Shown: in pieces, positions 1 through 6,034 of the stretch
How positions within the stretch are numbered: position 1 is the first letter of the stretch
Layout: the number at the start of each line of letters is the position of its first letter
DNA from: Chloroflexota bacterium
Lineage (GTDB): Bacteria > Chloroflexota > UBA6077
Reading direction: 5' to 3'
Length of the DNA stretch: 12,845 nucleotides
Assembly (NCBI GenBank): GCA_021845945.1
Contig: JAJZRD010000094.1
Coordinates: forward strand, 1 to 12,845
Notes under the pieces: generated by a model
What the model was told of the DNA's origin: nothing
What the model saw: only the letters and a program-made list of their open reading frames with translations
The model's database searches: none
Program-made: the position numbers and the translations under genes

Positions 1-1
1 C

Positions 2-325
2 ACCAGCGCACCGACGGCCACTTCAGCGCCAGCAGCCACCAAGCCCGCCGCTTCTCCGGCGGCGACGAGCCCGGCCGGCGGAACCCCGACCCCCGCGGGG
101 GGGAATGTGGCAGCGGGCCAGACGGTCTTCCAGCAGAGCTGCAACTCGTGCCATCCCAACGGCAACGCGGGCGTGGGCCCGGCCCTGAGGGGCAAGAACC
201 TCTCGGCAGACCGCATCACGACCCAGGTCCGCAACGGTGGAGGTGGAATGCCCGCCTTCTCGTCGAGCCAGATCGGCGATCAGCAGTTGAACGACCTGGT
301 GGCGTACGTTCAATCCCTTAAATAA
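2..325 (+). CDS. Membrane- or lipid-anchored monohaem cytochrome c, 3' part only
   Basis: C-terminal part of a class I cytochrome c that begins left of the window. The reading frame is open from base 2. A GTG at 107 could start a short protein, but the preceding frame codes for an Ala/Pro/Thr-rich linker of about 35 residues, which is typical of an exported cytochrome on a flexible tether, so I treat the CDS as running in from the edge. The haem site CNSCH is encoded at 140-154 and the likely axial methionine (GGMPAF) at 248-250. It ends in the usual cytochrome helix (LNDLVAYVQSLK). It lies 13 bp upstream of another cytochrome c and heads the bc-type cluster, so it probably carries electrons outside the membrane between the complex and an oxidase. 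The domain resembles the cbb3 subunit III-type cytochrome c family. Partner and electron acceptor are inferred. Confidence 0.85.
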   Translation, partial: TSAPTATSAPAATKPAASPAATSPAGGTPTPAGGNVAAGQTVFQQSCNSCHPNGNAGVGPALRGKNLSADRITTQVRNGGGGMPAFSSSQIGDQQLNDLVAYVQSLK

Positions 326-338
326 CGTGGGGTAAGAG

Positions 339-788
339 ATGAGATTCTGGAAGGCGGCAGCAACGACGGCCTTTGGGGCACTCACGGTGGCGCTGTTGAC
401 CACGGCAGTTGCCGGGTGCCAGGCCGGGGGAGCCGCAGTCCAGGCCGCAGCGCCCACCTTGGCTCCGGCCCCCTCCGGGGCCAAGGTGGTCTGGGCCGGC
501 CACTACGCCGAGAACGTACAGCCGATCTTCGATCGGCGCTGTGTCGGCTGCCACGGCTCGGCCAGAGCGGACAACGGACTGCGACTGGATAGCTACCAGG
601 GGGTGATGAAGGGCACCCAGCATGGGCCGGTGGTGGTGCCCGGGTCCTCCGCCAACAGCGCCCTGATATCGGTGGTGGAAGGGACGGCCGATCCCAGCAT
701 CAGGATGCCCCATGGCGGGCAGCGGCTGAGCGAGCAGGAGTTGCAGAACATTGCCCTGTGGATCGAGGCAGGTGCAACAAACCAGTGA
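339..788 (+). CDS. Lipoprotein cytochrome c (PSCyt1-type haem domain)
   Basis: 149-residue exported monohaem cytochrome. Residues 1-26 form a signal peptide ending in the lipobox VAGC, with the lipidated Cys at 27. A short Ala/Pro-rich linker follows, then a haem domain with IFDRRCVGCHG (haem Cys68 and Cys71, ligand His72) and a probable axial Met123 in RMPHGG. The layout 'PIF..RCVGCH ... GLRLDSY..V.KG...GPVVVPG..A.SALI' matches the cytochrome domains known from planctomycetes (PSCyt1) and related DUF1549-linked proteins, here alone and without the larger partner domains. A purine-rich stretch (GGGGTAAGAG) precedes the ATG. It sits between another cytochrome c and the Rieske gene, so it is probably an accessory electron carrier or a subunit of the quinol-oxidising complex; that role is inference from position. 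Confidence 0.85.
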   Translation: MRFWKAAATTAFGALTVALLTTAVAGCQAGGAAVQAAAPTLAPAPSGAKVVWAGHYAENVQPIFDRRCVGCHGSARADNGLRLDSYQGVMKGTQHGPVVVPGSSANSALISVVEGTADPSIRMPHGGQRLSEQELQNIALWIEAGATNQ

Positions 789-791
789 AAG

Positions 792-861
792 GTGATGAGC
801 AGTGAGTAGCGAGAGCTGGGTGAGCGGCCAGGGCAGCCGCTCGTGACTCGTGACTCATCAC
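792..861. repeat. Imperfect palindrome built of heptamer-like units, upstream of the Rieske gene
   Basis: An imperfect palindrome fills most of the gap between the lipoprotein cytochrome and the Rieske gene. Outer arms 792-799 (gtgatgag) and 854-861 (ctcatcac) pair perfectly over 8 bp. Inner arms 822-828 (gagcggc) and 836-842 (gccgctc) pair perfectly over 7 bp around a 7-base loop. The right side is made of heptamers: ctcgtga at 840-846, the same at 847-853, and ctcatca at 854-860. The left side has degenerate counterparts (gtgatga, gcagtga, gtagcga). There is no U-tract, so it is more like a dispersed palindromic repeat or an mRNA processing hairpin than a classical terminator. Confidence 0.6.
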
Positions 862-887
862 TCCCTGGCTATCGGGAGAGAATCGCG

Positions 888-1430
888 ATGCAGAGCGAGA
901 CTGCTGAGAAGCAGGAAGATGCCGCTCGAGAGCAGGTCGACCGGCGTACCTTCCTGAGCTACGTTATCGCCTCCGTAGGCGCCTTCATCACCACCGTTGT
1001 GGGCATTCCCCTGGTGGGCTCCCTGATCCTGCCGGGGCTCCGTCAGAGAGAAGCCAACTGGGTGACCGTGGGCTCGGCGGCCGACTTCCCCGTGGGCCAG
1101 CCGAAGGCCGCCACGGTGACCATCACCAATAAAGACGGTTGGATCGAGCAGCAGGAGTCCAAAGGCGTTTGGGTTATCAAGCAGGGGGAGAGCGCCTTCA
1201 CCGTCTTCAACGGCCGCTGCGTTCACCTGGGCTGCGCCTTCAGCTGGCAGGCGGCCCAAGACGAGTTTGTCTGCCCCTGCCACGGCGGACGGTACTCTCT
1301 GGATGGGAAGGTGCTGGGAGGACCTCCCCCCAGGCCCCTGGACGCCCTCCAGTGGCGGTTGGACCAGGGGAACCTGGTGATCCAGTATCGGGATTTCCGG
1401 CTCGGCGTTCCCCAGAAGGAGGAGGCATGA
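888..1430 (+). CDS. Rieske [2Fe-2S] iron-sulfur protein of a menaquinol:cytochrome c reductase
   Basis: 180-residue Rieske subunit, which takes the first electron from quinol at the outer face of the membrane. The ATG at 888 is chosen because GGGAGAG (874-880) lies 7 bp upstream; the frame is open back to a GTG at 843, but that stretch is the palindromic repeat. An N-terminal RR-T-F-L motif (Arg19-Arg20) followed by a hydrophobic segment (about 24-49) is the usual uncleaved Tat-type anchor. Cluster motifs: CVHLGC (Cys111, His113, Cys116) and CPCHGG (Cys129, Cys131, His132). Ligands should be Cys111, His113, Cys129 and His132, with a Cys116-Cys131 disulfide. Position 134 is Gly where ubiquinol-type Rieske proteins have Ser, while Tyr136 is kept; this pattern is known from menaquinol-oxidising complexes such as Bacillus QcrA. 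The stop overlaps the next start (ATGA), implying translational coupling to cytochrome b. Confidence 0.95.
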   Translation: MQSETAEKQEDAAREQVDRRTFLSYVIASVGAFITTVVGIPLVGSLILPGLRQREANWVTVGSAADFPVGQPKAATVTITNKDGWIEQQESKGVWVIKQGESAFTVFNGRCVHLGCAFSWQAAQDEFVCPCHGGRYSLDGKVLGGPPPRPLDALQWRLDQGNLVIQYRDFRLGVPQKEEA

Positions 1431-2599
1431 CGACTCTGGTTTCGCCGGAACCGAAATCCAGCGGCCCTGTGGCCCGTGTCCAAGGCTGGCTTGCCGAGCG
1501 ATCGGGGGCAGGCGTAGTGTGGGAGGCCTTCTTTGCCCGCAAGATACCCCTGGGAGTGGGCTGGCTCTACACCCTCGGCTTCGCCAGCATGTTCTGCTTC
1601 ATCCTTCAGGCGGCCACGGGGCTCTTCCTGGCCGTTTACTACTCGCCCAGCCCCGACCACGCCTACGACAGCGTCCAGTTCCTGACGTACGAGGTCCCCT
1701 TCGGGGCGGTGGTCAGGGGGATCCACCACTGGAACGCCAGCGTCATGGTGGTGCTGGTGGTCCTCCACATGGTGACGGTCTTCACCCTCGGGGCCTACAA
1801 GTATCCCCGCGAGCTCACCTGGATGGTCGGGGTGGGGCTGCTGCTCACCACCCTGGGCTTCGCCTTCACCGGCTATCTTCTTCCCTGGGATCAAAAGGCC
1901 TACTGGGCGACGGTGGTAGGCACCAACATCCCTGGCACCCTGCCGATCCTGGGTGACTTCATTCTGAGGGTCGCCCGGGGCGGCACCCAGCTTGGGGCAT
2001 TGACCCTCACCCGTTTCTACGCCTTCCACGTCATGCTGCTGCCGGCGGCCCTGGGCGGTCTCCTGGCGGTCCACCTGTATCTGGTGGTGCACCACGGCGT
2101 CAGCGTGCCGCCCTGGCTGTGGGAGCGGGTCAGCCCTCGCGTCCGGGGCGTCGCGGGTGGCGCGGCGGCGCGGGCTCGCACCCGTGAGGAGGATTACCAC
2201 CTGCGGTACGATCGGGCCAAGAGAGAGGGGCATTCCTTCTGGCCCTACGTCATCGTCGAGGATGCCATCGTCGCGGCCGTGGTGCTGCTGGTGGTCATCG
2301 GGTTGATGGTGTCCATGGGTGTGCCCACGGAGGGCAGAGCCGACCCCACCGATACGTCCTACGTGCCGCGCCCGGAGTGGTACTTCCTGTTCCTCTTCCA
2401 GATGCTGAAGTACTTCCCCGGCAACCTGGAGTGGGTGGCAGCGGCGATCCTGCCTCCCCTGGCCCTGCTGCTGATCCTGTTGCTGCCCCTGTACGATCGC
2501 TCACCGTGGCGATCGCCGCGGCGGCGTCCTCTGGCCATGCTGGCCGGGGTGGTCGTGGCGATCGTGATCGGTTTCCTGACCTACGCGGCCTATCAGTAG
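1427..2599 (+). CDS. Cytochrome b, fused b6/subunit IV type, of the quinol:cytochrome c reductase
   Basis: 390-residue integral membrane subunit carrying the two b haems and the quinol site. The ATG at 1427 overlaps the Rieske stop and has AAGGAGGAGG immediately upstream. Seven hydrophobic segments are visible, at roughly 46-70, 100-120, 131-151, 196-222, 277-298, 336-356 and 369-387: four for the b6 half and three for the subunit-IV half, joined through a charged loop at about 232-270. Haem ligands are His100 and His114 (spacing 14) and His201 and His216 (spacing 15). The second spacing is the b6 type; mitochondrial-type cytochrome b has 14. The quinol-site PEWY motif is at 316-319 (VPRPEWYFLFLFQ). 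The Cys that binds the extra c-type haem in plastid b6 (Cys35, in a YC-L-G context) aligns with Thr49 here (LYTLG), so that haem is probably absent. The TAG stop lies inside a palindromic repeat. Confidence 0.96.
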   Translation: MTTLVSPEPKSSGPVARVQGWLAERSGAGVVWEAFFARKIPLGVGWLYTLGFASMFCFILQAATGLFLAVYYSPSPDHAYDSVQFLTYEVPFGAVVRGIHHWNASVMVVLVVLHMVTVFTLGAYKYPRELTWMVGVGLLLTTLGFAFTGYLLPWDQKAYWATVVGTNIPGTLPILGDFILRVARGGTQLGALTLTRFYAFHVMLLPAALGGLLAVHLYLVVHHGVSVPPWLWERVSPRVRGVAGGAAARARTREEDYHLRYDRAKREGHSFWPYVIVEDAIVAAVVLLVVIGLMVSMGVPTEGRADPTDTSYVPRPEWYFLFLFQMLKYFPGNLEWVAAAILPPLALLLILLLPLYDRSPWRSPRRRPLAMLAGVVVAIVIGFLTYAAYQ

Positions 2600-2664
2600 G
2601 AGCCGGCTCCCGCCGGCGATTGGTGCGACGGCCGCAGGAGGTCGCCGGCAGGAGCCGGCTCCTA
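2597..2664. repeat. REP-like palindromic element between cytochrome b and cytochrome c
   Basis: Two 23-bp arms, 2597-2619 and 2642-2664, are inverted copies matching at 22 of 23 positions around a 22-base spacer. Each arm contains the self-complementary 12-mer ggagccggctcc. The left arm begins with TAG, which is the stop codon of cytochrome b. No T-run follows. It could be a mobile palindromic repeat (REP/MITE class) that settled at the gene end, and it could also act as a partial terminator or 3' stabiliser that lowers expression of the downstream cytochrome c. Confidence 0.75.
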
Positions 2665-2703
2665 CAGCAAGCAGATCACACCCGCGGTATTGGAGCATCG
2701 ATT

Positions 2704-3147
2704 ATGAGATCCGTCCACGCCCTGGGCCTGGGGATGCTGGTGGGGGCCATCGCCCTGGGCGGCATGCTGTCCGTCATGACCTACCGGTGGCAGGCGGAGG
2801 CCTTCCCGGAGTCGGGCCCCAAGACCGCCACCACGGCCCCCCAGGGCGGGACCGCGGCCGCTGCATCCGCCCAGGACGTGGCCCGGGGGAAGACCGCGTT
2901 CGAGAGCCGGTGTGCCGGTTGCCACACCATCGGCGGGGGTAGGAAGGCAGGCCCCGACCTGAAGGGGGTGGCCGCCAGCAGACCCCACGACTGGCTGATC
3001 GGCTTCATCACCGCTCCCGACCAGGTGATCGCCGGCGGCGATGCCACAGCGACGCAGCTGGTGAAGGAGTACGGGATGCCTATGCCCAACCTGGGCATCT
3101 CCAAGAGCGACGCCGAGGCGATACTGGCCTACATATCATCGCGGTAG
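2704..3147 (+). CDS. Membrane-anchored monohaem cytochrome c (probable third subunit of the bc complex)
   Basis: 147-residue cytochrome c. The ATG at 2704 is preceded by GGAG at 2692-2695 (8-base spacing); the open frame extends further upstream but overlaps cytochrome b and the repeat. Residues 6-26 form a single hydrophobic helix without a lipobox, so it is probably an uncleaved anchor. A Thr/Ala/Gly-rich linker runs to about 55. The haem motif is CAGCH (Cys70, Cys73, His74) and the axial Met is 125 or 127 in YGMPMPNLG. The C-terminal helix ends ILAYISSR. Placed directly behind Rieske and cytochrome b, it fits the cytochrome c subunit that accepts electrons from the Rieske centre, functionally like cytochrome c1 or f though unrelated in fold detail. 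The role is inferred from order and architecture. It ends 22 bp from the convergent DUF362 gene with no obvious terminator between them. Confidence 0.9.
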   Translation: MRSVHALGLGMLVGAIALGGMLSVMTYRWQAEAFPESGPKTATTAPQGGTAAAASAQDVARGKTAFESRCAGCHTIGGGRKAGPDLKGVAASRPHDWLIGFITAPDQVIAGGDATATQLVKEYGMPMPNLGISKSDAEAILAYISSR

Positions 3148-3169
3148 CCACGGACTGTGTGGCGAAGCA

Positions 3170-4054
3170 CTAGCTGGGGGGCGGGGTGCCCCCGTACACC
3201 CTGTCCCAGAAGAGGGCAAAGGCGTCCGCGAGTCTCAGACCCTGGATCTCCATCCGACCCAGGTCCCACTCGCCTGCCCCCAGCCTGGCTGCCTCGGCCA
3301 GGTGCTGCACGGCATGAACGTTGAACCCGAGGATCCGGGCAGCTACTACGTCGGTGGCCAGGGGATCGGTGCCGGCGACGACCAGTCCCGTGTCCACCGT
3401 CTTGCCACCCAGGGGGCCAATCCCCACCATGGCCGGATGTCCGGCAACGATGGCGAGATGGATGGGGAAGCGCTGCACCATGGCCGCGATGAACCGGTGA
3501 AACCCACCCGTCGGTTTCCGAGGGTGAAGGGTGGGGATCCTGGGGTAGCCGTAATGGCCGGCGGCGGGGAAACCCAGGGCGACGTTCTTCAGACTGAGGG
3601 TGACCGTGGTGCTCTGGTGGACCTTCAGTTGGGCGAGGGAGACGAGGGCCTCGATCTCCAGGGCAAAGGGGTTCACCACGACCTTTCTACGGGGGCCGCA
3701 GGTGAGCGCCGCCTCGACGAAGGGTGGGGCGTTCAGGTCGACCAGCTCCACCCCTTCCTGCCGGAGCACGGCCGCCAGTCCGGAGAGCTCGAAGACCTCC
3801 TCCGTCCTCATGGCCCCCGCGCCTCCCACCACCACCAGCCGGCGCGGGGATAGCCTCTTCAGATAGCGGAGGGTGGCACGCAGGGTGTCCGGTTGGGTTA
3901 CGGCGGTCCGATCGTTAGGAGACGCCCAAGTGTCGTTGGCCTTCACCGCCACGAGCCGGCCCTGGAACCGGTGGACGAGGTCCAGTTGGTCCAGGGCGTC
4001 CTCGATGGCCCTTCCGATCTCGGCACCGTGGGTGATGGCTACTCTGGCAGTCAT
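3170..4054 (-). CDS. DUF362 domain protein
   Basis: 294-residue soluble protein of the DUF362 family. Recognisable blocks are VAVKANDTWASPNDRTAVT (about 35-53), the VVVGGAGAMRTEEVF segment (74-88), SLKNVALGFP (154-163) and GTDPLATDVVAARILGF (228-244). Family members often carry a ferredoxin domain or are linked to metal or redox chemistry; this one has a single cysteine (Cys119) and no ferredoxin cluster, so it is the bare DUF362 core. No signal peptide or membrane helix is seen. The ATG at 4054 has a GGGAGG stretch about 12 bp upstream, a rather long spacing. It is the last gene of the - strand operon, about 100 bp behind the M19 gene, with a strong hairpin in the gap. The biochemical function is unknown; the context suggests a step in handling the imported substrate. 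Confidence 0.85.
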   Translation of the reverse strand: MTARVAITHGAEIGRAIEDALDQLDLVHRFQGRLVAVKANDTWASPNDRTAVTQPDTLRATLRYLKRLSPRRLVVVGGAGAMRTEEVFELSGLAAVLRQEGVELVDLNAPPFVEAALTCGPRRKVVVNPFALEIEALVSLAQLKVHQSTTVTLSLKNVALGFPAAGHYGYPRIPTLHPRKPTGGFHRFIAAMVQRFPIHLAIVAGHPAMVGIGPLGGKTVDTGLVVAGTDPLATDVVAARILGFNVHAVQHLAEAARLGAGEWDLGRMEIQGLRLADAFALFWDRVYGGTPPPS

Positions 4055-4101
4055 GACGGCAATCCGCCTCCCAGGGCGCGTGTTCCACTTCGAGGGCGGT
4101 G

Positions 4102-4136
4102 GGACCCGGGATCACCTTCCGGTGTCTCCCGGGTCC
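4102..4136 (-). other. Strong intra-operon hairpin between the M19 and DUF362 genes
   Basis: Perfect 10-bp inverted arms at 4102-4111 (ggacccggga) and 4127-4136 (tcccgggtcc) enclose a second stem, cacc/ggtg (4113-4116 and 4121-4124), closed by a four-base loop. Read on the - strand, the loop is GGAA, a GNRA tetraloop, so the structure is designed to fold in the operon transcript. No T-tract follows on the - strand. It may be a processing or stability element, or an attenuator setting DUF362 level below the genes upstream. Confidence 0.55.
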
Positions 4137-4154
4137 TCCATTCGATAGGCCCGA

Positions 4155-5207
4155 CTATCCGATGACCTGCCGCAGCAGCCGCAGGGAGTTGCCCCCCATG
4201 ATCTTGGCGATCTCCTCGTCGCCGTACCCACGCTGGATCAGCCGCTTGGTCACCTCCGGCATCAGGTTCACGTCCTCCAGCCCCGGGAGCCACATGCTGG
4301 AGAACTCGATGTTGCCCTTCTTGAAGAAGTCGGCGGCGAACTGCTCCGAATGCACGATGATGTTCAAGCCCATGGCCACGTAATCCACCCCAACCAGCCT
4401 CACGACGTAGTCGATGTGGTCCATGAACTTGTCGATGTCAGGGGCAATCTCCGAAACGTGCGCGGGGAAGCTGGTGACGCAGACCAGGCCTCCGCCCTTG
4501 GCGATCCGTTCGATTTGCTCGTCCGTCAGGTTCCGCCGGTGCTTGTACTGGCCGCTGGCGTTGGAGTGCGAGGCGATGATGGGCTGCTCCGAGACGTCCA
4601 GCACGTCCGACACCGTGGCGGGTCCGCACTGGGCGACGTCTACCACCATCCCGAGCCGGTTCATCTCCTTGATCAGCGTGCGGCCGAAGTTGCTCAGCCC
4701 GCCGTTGCGGGCCTCACCCACCCCGTCCCCGGTCGGGTTGCCCTTGAACCAGCAGAGGCAGATGGAGCGGAGCCCCAGCCGGTACATGTCCCGCAGGACG
4801 TAGAGGTCCTCCCTCATCGGGGCCGCCCCTTCGATGGTCAGCAGCAGCGCCCGCTTGCCCCGTTCGTGGGCTCGGAGAAGCTCCCCCGTGGAGGTGACCA
4901 GCGCGAAGCTGGGGGACTCCTCCACCTCGGCATAGGCGAGATCGATCCGCCGGAAGGTGCCCAGGGTCAGCTCGTCCATCCCGGAGAAATTCGAGGTGTC
5001 GCCCCCCACGGTGTAGAACTCGAAGTCGACGCCCCCTTCCTTCATCTTCGGCAGGTAGGTCTCCTCCAAAAGGGAGTGGAGATTTCGCTGCTCGTGGGCC
5101 TTGGCCACCTCGAAGCTGTAGTCGGCGTGCATGTTGCCCACCAGGAGGGACTCGTGGAAGCTGCGGTAGTTCTCCAGGCGGGGATCCATAGATGGCTGCT
5201 CAGTCAT
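4155..5207 (-). CDS. M19 (renal dipeptidase/microsomal dipeptidase-like) amidohydrolase with a non-canonical active site
   Basis: 350-residue TIM-barrel hydrolase of the peptidase M19 family, which normally uses two zinc ions to cut dipeptides and related amides. No signal peptide is present, so it is cytoplasmic. The ATG at 5207 has AAGGAAG upstream. Family landmarks, using my remembered alignment to human renal dipeptidase: His27 and Asp29 (HAD, for H20/D22), Glu126 (TIEGA, for the bridging E125), His214 (ASHSN, for H219) and Arg225 (RRNLTDE, for R230) are present. The zinc ligand H198 (usually D-L-A/S-H) is Gln193 (DVAQ), the substrate-binding H152 is replaced around Trp153, and the catalytic D288 of the GSDFDG motif falls at Asn282 (MGLNII). 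It is therefore probably a divergent one-metal or altered-specificity hydrolase rather than a standard dipeptidase. It lies between the MBL hydrolase and DUF362 in the operon. Confidence 0.88.
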   Translation of the reverse strand: MTEQPSMDPRLENYRSFHESLLVGNMHADYSFEVAKAHEQRNLHSLLEETYLPKMKEGGVDFEFYTVGGDTSNFSGMDELTLGTFRRIDLAYAEVEESPSFALVTSTGELLRAHERGKRALLLTIEGAAPMREDLYVLRDMYRLGLRSICLCWFKGNPTGDGVGEARNGGLSNFGRTLIKEMNRLGMVVDVAQCGPATVSDVLDVSEQPIIASHSNASGQYKHRRNLTDEQIERIAKGGGLVCVTSFPAHVSEIAPDIDKFMDHIDYVVRLVGVDYVAMGLNIIVHSEQFAADFFKKGNIEFSSMWLPGLEDVNLMPEVTKRLIQRGYGDEEIAKIMGGNSLRLLRQVIG

Positions 5208-5259
5208 TGACCTATCTTCCTTACACCATTGATGAAGACTTCTTCGGGCACTCCCGATC

Positions 5260-6009
5260 TCAGTATGGGTACCGGTCGTGCTCGAGCACCCTTGGGTCGT
5301 GGCCCGGGAGCACTATGCCCCCTACCCTTTCGATCTTGTCGAAGCTGGCGAAGTACTCGTCCAGGTTCACGTGGATGGTGTTGGGGATGTGGGGCACGTA
5401 GGGCGGAGCCCCCTCCCAGTTGTCGTACAGTGGCACGGTGTCGTTGGCCAGGATGTAGCTGCCGGCCCGCGTCTCGACGGTCACGCACTGGCTGCCCTGG
5501 GAGTGGCCGGGGGTGAGGATCACCCCGACCCCCGGGACGATCTCGGCATCGCCGTCCAGCACGGTGTACTTGATGCCCAGGTAAGGGGGCGTCATGCCCG
5601 TTGCCGGGGCCTGGTATCCCCGGATCTGGGTGAAGATCGGGGCCGCGGCGAAGGCCAGCTCGCTCTTCTGGACGAAGAACCGGGCGTTCTTGAAGAGGTG
5701 GCCGTGAAAGGCGTGATCCCAGTGGAGATGGGTGTGGATGACGATGTCGATCTCCTCCGGGGCTATCCCCAGCCGGGTCAAGGCCTTCGGCCACTGCTCC
5801 TCCTCGGGGGCCACGATGGGCCGGTGGATCTTCTTCGCCCATTCCGGATCCGGCGGCCCGGTGTCTACCAGGATCTTCTTGCCGGCACCCTCTATGTAGT
5901 ACGCCATCATAGGCTGATCCAGGGGGACCCCGGTGTTCATCATGTAGGTGTTCAGCGACTTGTCGATCCTGAGAGTCCCCAGCTTGATGGGACGGATGGT
6001 CAGGTCCAC
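5260..6009 (-). CDS. MBL-fold metallohydrolase, N-acyl homoserine lactonase-like
   Basis: 249-residue cytoplasmic metallo-beta-lactamase-fold hydrolase. Start is GTG at 6009 with a perfect AGGAGG (6017-6022) 7 bp upstream. The metal motif HLHWDH supplies His94, His96, Asp98 and His99. Further ligands are His169 in TPGHSQGSQ, Asp190 in LANDT (bridging) and His237 in LPGHDP, so the dinuclear zinc site is complete. Length, an N-terminal extension before the VDTG strand, and the C-terminal stretch NWEG...PHIPN..HVNLDEYFASF resemble proteins annotated as the AHL-lactonase (AttM/AiiB-like) family. That family opens lactone rings, but many relatives act on other lactones or esters. It starts 25 bp behind the second permease and ends 52 bp before the M19 gene. 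In this setting it is more likely a catabolic lactonase or esterase than a quorum-quenching enzyme; the substrate is unknown. Confidence 0.88.
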   Translation of the reverse strand: MDLTIRPIKLGTLRIDKSLNTYMMNTGVPLDQPMMAYYIEGAGKKILVDTGPPDPEWAKKIHRPIVAPEEEQWPKALTRLGIAPEEIDIVIHTHLHWDHAFHGHLFKNARFFVQKSELAFAAAPIFTQIRGYQAPATGMTPPYLGIKYTVLDGDAEIVPGVGVILTPGHSQGSQCVTVETRAGSYILANDTVPLYDNWEGAPPYVPHIPNTIHVNLDEYFASFDKIERVGGIVLPGHDPRVLEHDRYPY

Positions 6010-6034
6010 GCGACAACCTCCTCTCGGGCGAAGG

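Noticed and set aside
1139..1426. N-terminal extension of cytochrome b overlapping the Rieske gene
   Set aside because: It is the out-of-frame reading of the Rieske gene; the ATG at 1427 with AAGGAGGAGG and ATGA overlap is the proper start.
1223..2233. 336-codon - strand open frame opposite Rieske and cytochrome b
   Set aside because: No domain features, and it overlaps two genes with complete cofactor motifs.
4350..5210. 286-codon + strand open frame opposite the M19 gene
   Set aside because: Val/His/Asp-rich shadow of the - strand gene, without any recognisable fold or ribosome binding site.
5260..6009. Quorum-quenching role for the MBL hydrolase
   Set aside because: Family resemblance alone does not show AHL activity; no LuxI/LuxR genes are present and the operon context is uptake and catabolism.
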